Shown here in pieces: positions 12,403 through 23,458 of a DNA stretch of 64,000 nt; position 1 is the stretch's first letter, and every line of letters starts with the position of its first letter. Source of the stretch: Litsea cubeba (lineage: Eukaryota > Streptophyta > Magnoliopsida > Laurales > Lauraceae); assembly GCA_012931725.1 (NCBI GenBank), contig CM022946.1, positions 135,112,268 through 135,176,267 of the forward strand, read 5' to 3'. The position numbers and the translations under genes are program-made. Below the pieces are notes generated by a model. The model did no database searches and was not told where the DNA came from. It was given only the letters and a program-made list of their open reading frames with translations.

Positions 12403-12490
12403 TATAGCCGATTTGGCGTTTATAGCCGATTTTTGGCGTTTATAGCCGATTGTTGGCGTTTATAGCCGATTTTGGGCGTTTATAGCCGAT
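12403..12490. repeat. Five about 20-bp tandem units inside LTR A
   Basis: Five units of TATAGCCGATTTTTGGCGTT lie head to tail. LTR B lacks the whole module that contains them. The core is related to the GATAGCCGG repeat near the antisense genes (4,210-4,500 and 14,730-15,090). Confidence 0.85.
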
Positions 12491-13001
12491 TACAATCCTT
12501 ATCAACAATGAAAGACAAGAATTGTGATTTTGTCTCTTTTAAAAAAATACAAACTAACAATGAAAAGCACAGAAAAGGAGGATCTAACTTCTCAGGAGAT
12601 TGTGGAGGACTCGTTTAGATTGACGGTCGCAAGCCATATGTGGGCTTCGCCATCATCCATGCAGATGAGAACAGAGGATGCTATTGATTCGCTTGGCTTG
12701 GCTATAACCTCAGGTTTTTAGAAGGACAAAGACCAAAGGAAGGTCCTATGTCCAATAAAAAGCCGAGTAGACGGGCTGAAAAGCCACATCTAAGCCATTG
12801 GAGGCAGGAGGAGAAGGCAAGGACCTTGGGGGGGGTACCCCCCAAGGGACTTTTGTCACCTTGTTGCGGTGGCCGGTGTAGAACTTCCGCAAGAGTTTCT
12901 CTCTTTTTCCTTTCTCTGGATTTCTGTCTGTCTGTGCTTGTGCTTTTTTCTCTGATTTTCTGATGTTCTGTGTGATGTCCTGATTCTTTGGAGATGCTCT
13001 C

Positions 13002-13011
13002 CTATTTATAG
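13002..13011 (-). promoter_or_regulatory. TATA box of LTR A
   Basis: The minus strand reads CTATAAATAG followed by GAGAGC, identical to the TATA box of LTR B at 22,913-22,922. It is the likely U3/R promoter of the element. Confidence 0.7.
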
Positions 13012-14443
13012 GCTTTTGGTAGCCATTTAGGAGAGTTTATGGGCTTTTAATGTCATTAAGCCACATAATGGGAGGAGTTACAAAATTGAATTGTTTATTT
13101 TGTAACTCCTTTTTCTTGGCTTCTGATTGGCCGGAGGAGATTGAGGGCATTTAATCGCCTTTAATCGCCATGATGGGAGGAGTTTCATGGGTTAAATGCC
13201 ATGCATCTCTTGACTTGTAACTCTCCAAATGCTTGCTTCTGATTGGGCCGTCCAAAGAAATGGATTAATGACTGTAATTAAAGCTAGTCAATTAATCGCA
13301 TTAAGTGGTCGCCGAGCAGCTAAAGAGTCGCGAAGCGTGCCACGTCTTTTGGAATTCTTCTGTCGATGATCATCGATGGATCTTCATGTAGATCGACATC
13401 AGATGATCATGTAATTTCAGGTGTTTGTTGCCAACAGCGGTCGGGTGCCATCTGTCCTTCGATTTCTCGATCGGTCGGGTGGAAAGCACACATTTTTTTT
13501 GGTGACCGGGTGGCGATCAATACTGTCTTCGCTACTCTTGATGATTTACCCGTGTTTTGGACGGATGTCAGAGGACTTGGTGTCTCAAAAAGGCATGAAT
13601 TTTGGAAAAGTACAAGAGGCTGGGCTCACTCGAATCGACGAAAAAAAAACGGCGGAATGAAAAACCGCGGGGTTTTCCGGGGCTTTCCCGGTCACCCCGG
13701 GTTCCATGGTCGCCGGAGACCCTGGCCCAGGGTCGCAGGGGTCCTGCGACCCTGGGGGGTTTTCCCCCTTTCTGGTCCCGTTTTGCGTCCGTTTTGCTCT
13801 TTTTGATTCTTTTTCTTCTGTACTTTTCTTTGACATTTTGACCATTTATTGGCCTGATTTCTTTGTAGGAAACCTGATGAGAATCCTTGCATTTTTATTT
13901 TGCAAAGTTTCCAATTTCCTGAGAAAGCCGAAGACTTTGTCGTGCAGAGTTGCCGATTTCCCGTCAGAAGCTGAAACTGGGTCAAACGATGTCGGAATGA
14001 CCTGAAATTTGGTGTGAAGCCTCTTGAGCAATAAATAAGACCAACCATAGGCTTTTGTTTGAGTTTCGAAGCCGTTTGGGGTCCTATCACGGTTTGATGT
14101 GCGGTCAACCGATGTCCGATTGACTTGAAATTTGACAGGGAACCTATTGGAGTCATTTTAAGATGATCCATAGGTTCTGTCTTGGAAATCATGGTCCCGG
14201 AGAGCTTTACCGCCGAGAGGCTTGATTTGGCTGTCGGAGAAGCGAAGTTAGGCCAAATGATCTTGAAATGGCTTGAAACTTCTTGTGTACTCCTCTTTTG
14301 GCTGTCTGGAAGAATCTTGCAGTTTTTGTTTGATTCTGACAAGATTTTATTTTTGGAAGCAGCATTGCCTATTTATGGCAGGTTGCGACTTCATGTAGCT
14401 CTTTGGATCTTGGAAAGGCAAAGTGACATTTTTGGTGTCAACA

Positions 14444-15342
14444 TGTGGAGACGCAACATTTCAGTTGATATCCACAACCAAAATTTCAAAGGTTCAAAAA
14501 AACCTAAAAAACCATGGAGACGCAACATTTCAGTTGATATCCATAACTCAAAGGTTCGAGAAAACCACAAATTTCAAAAAATCGTGGGGAAACGACATCA
14601 AGTCAGTACCCGCAAAAACCAAAATTTTTGAAAAGCAAGGATGCGACATTCCATCGATACTTGCAAGAACATTCAGCAGGGAGGCGACTTTTAGTCGATA
14701 CTTGCATTTTAAAAACCAAACCGGTCTATAAATGCATCAAAACAGGCTATAAATGCCACAAACCGGCTATTATCAATGCCACCAAAACAAAACAGGCTAT
14801 AATGCCACAAACCGGCTATCAATGCCACCAAAACAAAACCGGCTAATCAATGCCACAAATAAAAATTGGATTCAAAAACCCGGCTATCAATGCCACCAAA
14901 ACAAAACAGGCTATCAATGCCACCAAAAACCGGCTATAAGATGCACAAAACAAAACCGGCTATCAATGCCACCAAAACTGGCTATAGATGCCACAAAAAA
15001 AACTCGGCTATCAATGCACAAGAAAAGCTGGCTCTCATGCCAAAATTGGCTTCCATGCCACAAACAAAAACCTGGCTTCCATGCCAAAAACAATCATTTG
15101 ACGAAAGATTTTCACAAAATGACAACCTTTTGATCAAATCCCATTTAGCAATTACTTTTATCACAAAAAGATTCAAGTGAGCGTAGGGATAACAAAAAAA
15201 GAGTACCAAAAAAAAAATACTTGTGGTACCAAAAAAAAAAATAAAGTGTTCACAAGCACTACAAAAAAATAATAAGTACCAAAAATACAAGTGGTACCAA
15301 AAAAGAGAGAAGGATGGTTTCTGTTAAAAAAAATACAGGAGC
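14444..15342. repeat. Repeat spacer of Tat-B
   Basis: The spacer contains, in inverted orientation, the same tandem families as 3,786-5,110: two GGATATCAACTG-type units (14,455-14,560), GCGACATTCCATCGATACTT units (14,640-14,700), about a dozen CCGGCTATCAATGCCACC units (14,730-15,090) and the AAGTGAGCGTAGGGATAAC segment followed by A-runs. No gene is seen. Confidence 0.85.
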
Positions 15343-18300
15343 TCAATCAAAAATGGTCTCCAGCCAAGAGTTCAGCTCCTCAAGCAAACTTTTAGCCTCA
15401 GCCGTCAAGGATTCCAAGGCACACTTCTTCAGGAATTGCCATGAGATGCTGGAGTGGGTTGTACCCCTTCTTTCGCACCAGGAAGCTTATCTCGAGCAGT
15501 TCGCCATTGTTTGTTCTCATCAGACTTCCTTTTAAGAACCCGATCGACATCTGCAACCTGGTGAATCAGAGCAGTCTCCCTTTCAAGAGCCTTTGTTATT
15601 GCAGTCCACTTGGTAGCGACTTGTGCCTGCAGATGCTCAAGAGGTCTCCCTGGCCTCATCGACCTCCCTATCAAGGATGTTCAGGTCATTGTGTCAGCCC
15701 AATGATGTTTAGCTCTTCTAAGTTCTTCTCTCGGACTACCTGCTTCCTGCTTTCTGTAGCCTCATTCAGGTTAGACTGAGCCATATTCGCAGGGTCCAGG
15801 AACATATCCTTGAAGAACAGATCATCAGGAAAACCAATGGGTCTCAAACCACCTGTCACCCAGCTCAATGATCCTATCAACGATCGCCCTGGCACTTGTG
15901 ACATCTAGACCAGCCTCTTCAGCATCACCGAGAATCTCACGCACATGCTGGATCATCCCAAATCCGGCATCTAAGTGCCCAGAAAGCAGAGTCTCAATCC
16001 AAGAGCTCAGAACTCGCACCACCACCTTCTTCACAAAAAGAAGAGATGGCCCAGCTGAAGATTCGCCCAACTCCGTTGGTCGGCCGCTCATATCATCATC
16101 TGTTGGAAGAGTAACAAATGAACTCTTTCCAGTTGAAGCTGCTCCTGCTCGAGAAGGAATCTCAGCACGAGGTATCTCCTCAACATTGTCAGAACTGGTC
16201 CCAGGAGTCTCTACCTCTGGATCAACCTCTGGCATCCCTTGCTCTGGTTCTGAAGGAAGCGATGGACCATCCTCTGTCACTTCAAAACCTGCCAAAGAAA
16301 CACAAAAAGGTATGAATATGATCCTGTTTGAAAATCATTATCAGGGTTATAACTACAAAATACCTTCTTCGACGACTGGCGGAACACTTTCCTCCTCCAT
16401 GAACTCATTGGAAGCATCATCAACATTTGCGTCCATCGAGGGTTCAAAGTCATCGGAATCCTGTGGCAAGTCAGCTGGCAAGAAATGTGTTAGCAAACCA
16501 AGTCACAGACAAAAAAAAAAAGAAAAAAAAAAGGGAAGTCGTACCAATTGGAGATTCTGGATTCACTCCAGAGTCCCTCGGTTCTTCTTCACGTGCCTCG
16601 ACAGGATCCTTCACCACCTCATCGACTGGAACCTCAGGCATCGCCAAGTCTTCCTCTGCTAAAAAAAAAAAGAAAAGCAGAAACAAGAAGCAAATCAGAA
16701 CATGGAAAAATCCCATGAAAAGAAATGGAAAGAGAAAAGGGAAGAATCATACCTTCACCAACGGTCTCTTCTTCTCGGCTTCTCTTCTCTGGAGGCTCGT
16801 CAGCATCCACTGGCACATCCTCATTGATAGTAAGAGGAACTTCCAAGTCAGGAGAGTCCTCATGCTGCCCCTTGCTGCGATGATGACTCCTCCTCCTCTT
16901 ACTCCTGCGGGCTCACTTCTTAGAGGAACCTGCCCCGCTGTCAGAGTCAGGTTTCCCACTTGACTCCTCACTGGATGGTCTACTCTTGCCAGTAGACTCC
17001 ACGGAAGCTTGCCTCTATGCTGCTTGCATCCAAGCGCCAAGTTCGGCTTCCTCCTGTTCTAGCTGCTCTAAAGCCTCATCAGGTATTTCTCAAACAGCTT
17101 CAGAACCAATGACGCCTTGGTCACCGAGAAAGCCTATCTTGTGCTTCTCTCCAGAAAGGAAGGCCCAAACTTCCTCTCGCCGGACGCCATCCGACTTTCC
17201 AAGGCCAAGCTCCTTCTTGGAAAGCCCCCGATATGCCAAAAAGCTCTCCGCGAACCACTTCGCAAAGCCGGCAGTCCGGGAAGTCAGCAACACAGGATAA
17301 GAAATCATGGCTGTAGTGTCTTCAGCACTATAGAAAGCCCATGCATTTCTCCCGTCCTGTAAGCCTCCAAAGTGCTTCACCATGCTTGAAGGCGCTCCAA
17401 CAACGCCTTGAGAAAAGCCCAGCTGCAAAGCAAAGCGAGAGGGTACATACGGCTGGATGTCGACGAAAAGATGTCTACGGTACACCATCGTGCCGACACA
17501 TATGCTGAAAAGCCACTCTCTCTCTGCATTCGTCAAGGAATAATGCCTTCCCGACCCCGCCCTGGTAGAGTCTCGGGAGGCACCAAAATCAAAAGACTTC
17601 TTCCGCAACTCCGGAGAAAGCTTCACTGAAGACTGCCCCATCTCGACGTCCCTGAACCGTCGGATCCTCATGCGGGCAAACAAAAGTGATTCGGACACGG
17701 CTTTGCCCTTAGCCAGTCGAATCATCAGAGGATCATCATCCTGTGCAGCACCCAGCCGGTGGAAGCCAGGACAGTGGTATACATACCACGAATAAAAGAT
17801 GTGGGCTGAAAATGCCCTATTCATGGGAAGCCCAAGCCGAACCAAAAAAGCAGCAGCCTGCAGTTCGGTACACAGGTAGGAGTAAAGAGCTGGCACCAAA
17901 GCAAGCTGCTCTCCAAACGCCATCTGACAAGCCGGAAAAAATACAATGCGGCCTGATGTGCGTTCCATCTCCTCCAGCAAAAATAGCCTCACCAAGCCAA
18001 TAAGTGAGGTAAACAGCGAGATCTCTCCGCAGTGCAATGTCAGGACATATGGCGTTTGTACTGGCACAAAAATCTCTCAACTCTTCTTGCATGGCCAAGA
18101 TCTTCTTTGAACTTGGATCCTGAGCTCCGGCTTCTTGGGTCACGCTATCAGAAGACTCCCTACTATAAAAAAAGTTGGGGAACGAAGAGCTAGAACTCTT
18201 CCAACTGCTGGATCTAACTTTCAAACCCTCCTTCTCCTTCAAAAAATCATAGAAGGCGACGAGCTGAAAGTACAGAAGCCTGAACTCCTCAAACTGCCCC

Positions 18301-19981
18301 TCGAGGACGCTGTCAATCGGCATAAACTCCTCATAGAGTTTGCCGAGGATGGGCAATCCAGTAATGACGCTCAGCTCCTTCAAAGAAAAACCAATCTCAC
18401 CATTCGTCACAACGAAGGTATTGGTTTGTGGGAGGAATGATTCCAGCATAGCCATGAAGGCCTCGTCGGAAAAGATCACAGTCTCCCTAAAGGCGCGGAC
18501 CGCATCAAAAATCCCGGCTTCCTTCAAAACGGCGCCACCAATCAGCAGGATGCGATCAGTCCACAACTTCCACTCGGAGTCAGCATTGAAACGGCCACGA
18601 AGTCAAAAAGGCTTGATCCAATTGCTGCCGTCACCGCTGAAAATACCAAGGCCCACCGGTCTCAAATCGACCGACGGATAATCAGAGCCCTGGTAGCCGC
18701 TGGATGGCATCAACAGGTCCATGTCAACAGGCGACCTCTCCGTATATCCAGGAGAACCGCCAACAAAAACCCCGGTCTTGATTACATTTGTCCTTCTCAC
18801 CCAGCTTGGAGGATCTTCCCTCTTAGAGCACGTGGGGGCAAGGCTCAGAATCGAGATGGTGCGATCAAACATCGACCGGGTAACAACAGTCTTCTTCTCA
18901 CCATCTGCTGTGAAAGAAAACTGAAAACACCTCCTCTGGTATGTCATGTCATCAGGGACTGCATCACCAAAGAAGAAGGTAGGCTTGGGCAAAACGCTCT
19001 GATCTTCCATCACCCATGGACGACTGCTTACCATGATCTTATAGAATTCCTCTCCCTTGAGAGCGATCAGTCGCTGCCTCATCTCATCTCTGTTGAGGGA
19101 GTCGCATTCTTCCAGATTTCTCTCAACATACTGGACCTTCTCAAAGGCCTGCTGAACGGCCGGATTAAAAGATCTAGAAGATCGACGAGGTACGCTTGTA
19201 GCAGGCTGTTTACCCTTGTTCGTTCTGGAGGAACCACCTGCAAAGGATGGAAAAGAAAAAGATCAAACATCAAAATGACAGAATCTCGCTAAAAAAAATA
19301 AAAAATTTGGCGAAATTTTGACATGATGACGGGGCAATTCCGAAGAAAAGGAATTATCCCGAAAGAAATAGAAAGCTTGAAGATGGGCTCAACATCGCTA
19401 CGAGCTTCGAAACTCCAAACTTTCGAAACCTCAAAGTCTCTGCAAAATCAGGAAGGGCTCAACATCGCTGCGAGCTCCAAATTCCCAAATTTGCGAAAAC
19501 TTTCAGGTATGCTATCACATCATGCTACAAATTTAATTTACAATTAAATGCATGCATTAACATCTAGGTTTGCCAAAAAAAAAAGGGGCATTATCATGAT
19601 GAGCAAAAGAAAACAAAAAAAAAAGAGAAAAAAGAAAAGAAACTTTCCCAAAAAAAAAAGAGGGGAAAGAAAACAAAAAAAAGAAAAAAGAAAAGAAACT
19701 TTCTCAAAAAAAAAAGAGGGAAAGAAAACAAAAAAAAAGGGGATGGCCCACAGGCCACGTGGCCGTACGGCCAGATCCGTACGGATCTGTCCGTACAGCC
19801 CACAAAAAAAAAACACATGCAAAAAAAAAAAAAAAGAAGAAAGAAAAAAAAAGTGTAAAAAAAAAGGGAAGCAAACACGTGGAAAAAAAAAAGAAAAGAA
19901 AAGGAAGAAACAAAAAAAAGAAAGAACTTTTTTTTCCTACAATGGAGTTTTCTTGAAAAAAGGGAACTTACTTGAAGCCAT
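15343..19981 (-). pseudogene. Antisense additional gene (aORF) of Tat-B, full length but decayed
   Basis: The gene runs opposite to its host element. A very short first coding exon, ATGGCTTCAA (19,981-19,972), is followed by GTAAGT and joins in frame across a 734-bp intron to an acceptor at 19,238, giving MASSGSSRTNKGKQP. The large second exon encodes the transposon-associated domain (TNGEIGFSLKELS, PILGKLYEEFMP). An in-frame TGA at 18,605-18,603 stands where Tat-A has CGA (503-505). Frameshifts follow near 17,950 and in the coiled-coil part (15,830-15,690). Several introns in the 3' half match those of the Tat-A copy. The C-terminal part is a charged coiled coil ending at the TGA at 15,345-15,343. 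Function is unknown. Confidence 0.7.
19753..19788. repeat. Cluster of three abutting perfect palindromes
   Basis: GGCCACGTGGCC (19,753-19,764) overlaps GGCCGTACGGCC (19,761-19,772), which abuts AGATCCGTACGGATCT (19,773-19,788). A fourth CCGTAC follows. They stand out as GC-rich in an otherwise A-rich intron of the antisense gene; CACGTG is a plant G-box core. Confidence 0.85.
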
Positions 19982-20105
19982 TGATGGAGAAGAAGAAGAA
20001 AAGTCTTGAAGATCTTGAAGAAGAAGAAGAACTCTTGGTCTTGAAGCCCTCTTGAGATTATTGCAAAAGAAAGTAATAAGAGCAAGAGATCCAACCTCTT
20101 CCTTT

Positions 20106-20113
20106 CTTTTATA
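20106..20113 (-). promoter_or_regulatory. Candidate TATA box of the Tat-B antisense gene
   Basis: The minus strand reads TTCTATAAAAGAAAGG about 125 bases before the ATG at 19,981, a usual plant TATA-to-start distance with a CT-rich leader between. It would let the antisense gene be transcribed independently of the LTR. Confidence 0.55.
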
Positions 20114-20194
20114 GAAGAGAGCAAACCAAAGAAGGAAAGAAGAAAGAGATAAGTGTTACTAATTAGTAACCTTACCAAAAGAAAGAGATTAGAA

Positions 20195-20940
20195 AGATTC
20201 TTTCCCAAAAGAAAGATATCTTGAAGGATTTTCTCCCAAAAAGAAATCAATGAGAGAGTTTCTCCCAATAGATAGGATCAATGAAGGATTCTTTCCCAAA
20301 AGAAAGATATCTTGAGATATCCTATCCCAAAATAAAGGGAATATGAGAGATTCTCTCCAAGTAAAGATATTCTTAGATATTCTCTATCCAAATGAGATAT
20401 TTTTGGATATTCTTTACAAAAATGACATGAGATCTAAGCCATTTCAAAAGCTTAAGGTCCCATGGGTTAGCCCATATGAGCCTGGTTTGACCACCTAGGC
20501 ACTTGAAAAAAAAATTTTTGGGCTTTTAGTCAAAGAGAAACCCCTCTTACCAAGAGTATACAAAAATGGTTCCATGCCTCTTTTGAGTTGATTGGACCAT
20601 ACAAAGAAAATTCCAAGCCCCATGAGCTTCCAAAAATCAAACCATCCAGCCTCATATACCAAATTGAGCCAAAATCTTGAAATTGACATTCCACAAAAAT
20701 CCAAACCAAAACCTGGTCCCCTAACTTGCCACATACAGCTTGTTAGGTCACAAGACCAAAACCAAAAACCAAAACCTGATCCCCTAACTTACCACATACA
20801 GCCTGTTAGGTTACAAGATCAAAACCAAAATTGATCCCCAACATTCCACATACAGCTTGTTGGGTCACACGATCAAAACCAAACCCGACCCCCTAACCTG
20901 CCACATACAGCCTGTTAGGTCACAAGGTCAAAACCCAAAT
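20195..20940. repeat. Two tandem repeat blocks upstream of the antisense gene
   Basis: From about 20,195 to 20,420 degenerate units share CCCAAAAGAAAGATATCTTGA. From 20,718 to 20,937 four units of about 60 bp share CCACATACAGCTTGTTAGG and end in AAAACCAAAACC. Neither block is coding. The rest of 20,420-21,150 shows no gene. Confidence 0.75.
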
Positions 20941-21154
20941 CCACATCCTTGATGTCATCTTCAAAACTTTGCCTCGAGATGGTACGTGATCCTTTTCACT
21001 ACCATAAAATTCCCATGGAAGCTCAAAAGGCTACAAATACAAAAAAAAAAAAGAAGGGACTGCTCAAAGACTCTTGGTCCAGTCACACGCTCTCCTTCAA
21101 AAATCTCTTCGAGGCACATCGACTACCAATGATAAGCAACTCGTCGCTGTACCT

Positions 21155-21166
21155 CGAGGGGGCATT
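21155..21166 (+). other. Polypurine tract of Tat-B
   Basis: CGAGGGGGCATT directly precedes the 3' LTR start TGTTGACACC. A short G-rich tract at this place is the usual plus-strand primer of LTR retrotransposons. Confidence 0.7.
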
Positions 21167-23458
21167 TGTTGACACCAAAAATGTCACTTTGCCTCTTCAA
21201 GATCGAAAGAGCTACATGAAGTCGCAACCTGCCATAAATAGGCAATGCTACTTCCATAAAATCAAATCTTGTCAGAATCAAACAAAAACTGCAAGATCCT
21301 TCAATACAGCCAAAAGAGGAGTACACAAGAAGTTTCGGGCCATTTCAAAATCATTTGGCCTAACTTCGCTTCTCCGGCAGCCGAAAAGGAGCTTCCGGCG
21401 GCGAAAGCATCGGAGACACCAAATCCTCGATCAGAGCCGATGGATGGTCTCAAAATACTTCCAAAAGGCTCCACGTCAAGTTCCGAGTCAAACCGACAAC
21501 GTTTGACCCTACATCAACCCTCGAACAGCTAAATCAAGCCTCTCGGCGGCGAGAACCACCGAGGCCATTACTCATCAGATAGAGCACATGGACGGCTTCA
21601 AAATGCTTATAAAGGGCTACACGTCAAATTTCAGGTCATTTCGACAACATTTGACCATAGTTTGACGCTCGGAAGCCAAATCAGGCCTCTCGGCGGCAAA
21701 GCTCTCCAGGACCATGGTTTCCAAGACAGAGCCTATGGATCATCTTAAAATGACTCCAATAGGTTCCCTGTCAAATTTCAAGTCAATCGGACATCGGTTG
21801 ACCGCACATCAACCGCGACATCTTCATCGCGACAAAAGCGAGTCTACTAGTGATAGGACCCCAAACGGCTTCAAAACTCAAACAAAAGCCTATGTTGGTC
21901 TTATTTATTGCTCAAGAGGCTTCACACCAAATTTCAGGTCATTCCGACATCGTTTGACCTAGTTTCAGCTTCTGACGGAAAATCGGCAGCTCTGCGAGAC
22001 AAAGTCTTCGGATTTCTCAGGAAATTGGAAACTTTGCAAAATAAAATGCAAGGATTCTCATCAGGTTTCCTACAGGGAAATCAGGCCAATAAATGGTCAA
22101 AAATGTCAAGGAAAAATACAGAAGAAAAAAAGAATCGAAAAATAGCAAAAACGGACACAAAAAGGGACAAAAAGGGGGAAAACCCCCCCAGGGTCGCAGG
22201 CCTCTGTGACCCTGGGTCAGGGTCGCCGGCGACCCTGGAGCCCGGGGTCGCCGGGAAAGCCCCGGAAATCCCAGTTTTCACCATTTTTTCGCGATTCGAA
22301 GCGCCCAGCCTCTGGTATTTTCCAAAATTCAGACTTTTGAGACACCAAATCCTCTGACATCCGTCCAAAACACGGGTCAATCATCAAGAGTGTTGAAAAC
22401 AATATTGATCGCCACCCAGTCAACCAAAAAAAGTGTGCTTTCTACCCAACCGATCGAGAAATCGACAGGACAGAAGGCACCGACCTGCTGTTGGTAACAA
22501 ACACCTGAAATTACATGGTCATCCGATGTAGATCTACATGAAGATCCATCGATGATCATTGCCAGAAGAATCCCAAAAGACACGGCACGGCCCGCTACTC
22601 TTCAGATGCTCGGCGACCACTTAATGCGATTAATTGACTAGCTTTATTACAGTCATTAATCCATTTCTTTGGACGGACCAATCAGAAGCAAGCATCTGGG
22701 ATTTACAAGTCAAGAGATTCATGGCATTTAACCCATGAAACTCCTCCCATCATGGCGATTAAAGGCGATTAAATGCCCTCAATCTCCTCCGGCCAATCAG
22801 AAGCCAAGAAAAAGGAGTTACAAAATAAAGAATTCAATTTTGTAACTCCTCCCTTTATGTAGCTTTATGACAATCAAGGCTCATAAACCCTCCTAAATGG
22901 CTACCTAAAAGCCTATAAATAGGAGAGCTCTCCAAGAAGAAAGAACAGCAGACACACAGACAATAGACTGCAGAAAATCCGGAAACTCAGACAGAAAGAG
23001 GCATTAGAAATCTAAGAGAGAAAACTCTACGGAAATCCTACACCGACCACCGCTACAAGGTGACAAAAGTCCCTTGGGGGGTACCCCCACCCCCCCAAGG
23101 TCCTTGCCTTCTCCTTCTGCCGCCAATGGCTTAGACATGGCTTTTCAAGCCCGTCTACTCGGCTTTTTATTGGACATAGGACCTTCTTTTGGTCTTTGTT
23201 CTCTAAAAACCTGAGGTTATAGCCAAGCCAAGCGAATCAATAGCATCCTCTGTTCTCATCTGTGTGGATAATGGCGAAGCCCACATATGGCTTGCGACCG
23301 TCAATCTAAACGGGTCCCCCACAATCTCCTGAGAAGTTAGATCCTCCTTTTCTTGCTTTTCATTATATGCCCTTGCCCCCTGGTTACGAAAGGGTCGGAC
23401 CCGACGGACTCCCACGTCCGCCGACCTCTGTAGAACCGAGCAGGAGCGCGGTCCATCA
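21167..23458 (+). repeat. LTR B: 3' LTR of Tat-B (2,292 bp)
   Basis: It runs from TGTTGACACC to GTCCATCA, inverted relative to LTR A. It carries three degenerate modules built around CTCTCGGCGGC (21,378-21,700), of which LTR A has only one, and lacks the TATAGCCGAT module of LTR A. A TATA box (CTATAAATAG) lies at 22,913-22,922. The bases after the LTR, ATACT (23,459-23,463), are the expected target duplication. Confidence 0.9.
22913..22922 (+). promoter_or_regulatory. TATA box of LTR B
   Basis: CTATAAATAGGAGAGC matches the same site in LTR A. Transcription of the family probably starts about 30 bases downstream. Confidence 0.7.

Larger units (their letters stand above)
1..14443 (-). mobile_element. 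Tat-A: Ty3/gypsy LTR retrotransposon, Tat type, 5' part (left end outside window)
   Basis: On the minus strand the order is 5' LTR (14,443-12,133), primer binding site (12,130-12,111), T-rich leader, gag, archaeal-type RNase H, integrase, a tandem-repeat spacer, and an additional gene in antisense. That order, with an extra antisense gene downstream of integrase and a second archaeal-type RNase H, is typical of the Tat lineage (Retand/Grande type). Protease, reverse transcriptase and the first RNase H are missing: coding similarity passes from an acidic post-gag region directly to the archaeal-type RNase H near 7,180. Frameshifts are scattered through all genes. The 3' LTR lies left of position 1. 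The LTR starts TGTTGACACC and ends GTCCATCA. The bases beside the 5' LTR (14,444-14,448, TGTGG) are the expected target duplication. Confidence 0.85.
12133..14443 (-). repeat. LTR A: 5' LTR of Tat-A (2,311 bp)
   Basis: It starts TGTTGACACC at 14,443 and ends GTCCATCA at 12,133 on the minus strand. It matches LTR B (21,167-23,458) in inverted orientation along most of its length, including both ends and the promoter region. Relative to LTR B it has an extra module of about 330 bp at 12,222-12,558 and lacks about 300 bp of tandem GC-rich modules present in LTR B at 21,378-21,700. Confidence 0.9.
14444..23458 (+). mobile_element. Tat-B: older plus-strand copy of the same family, split by Tat-A
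   Basis: From left to right the copy has the repeat spacer, the antisense gene and the 3' LTR, that is the 3' half of a plus-strand element. It starts abruptly at 14,444 inside a tandem repeat, directly beside the outer end of LTR A. The simplest reading is that Tat-A inserted, in opposite orientation, between pol and the antisense gene of Tat-B; its 5' LTR, gag and pol should then lie left of Tat-A outside the window. A segmental inverted duplication is the alternative. Confidence 0.8.

Noticed and set aside
19548..20268. Lys-rich and Phe-rich open frames on both strands
   Set aside because: They result from A-runs in the intron and leader of the antisense gene.
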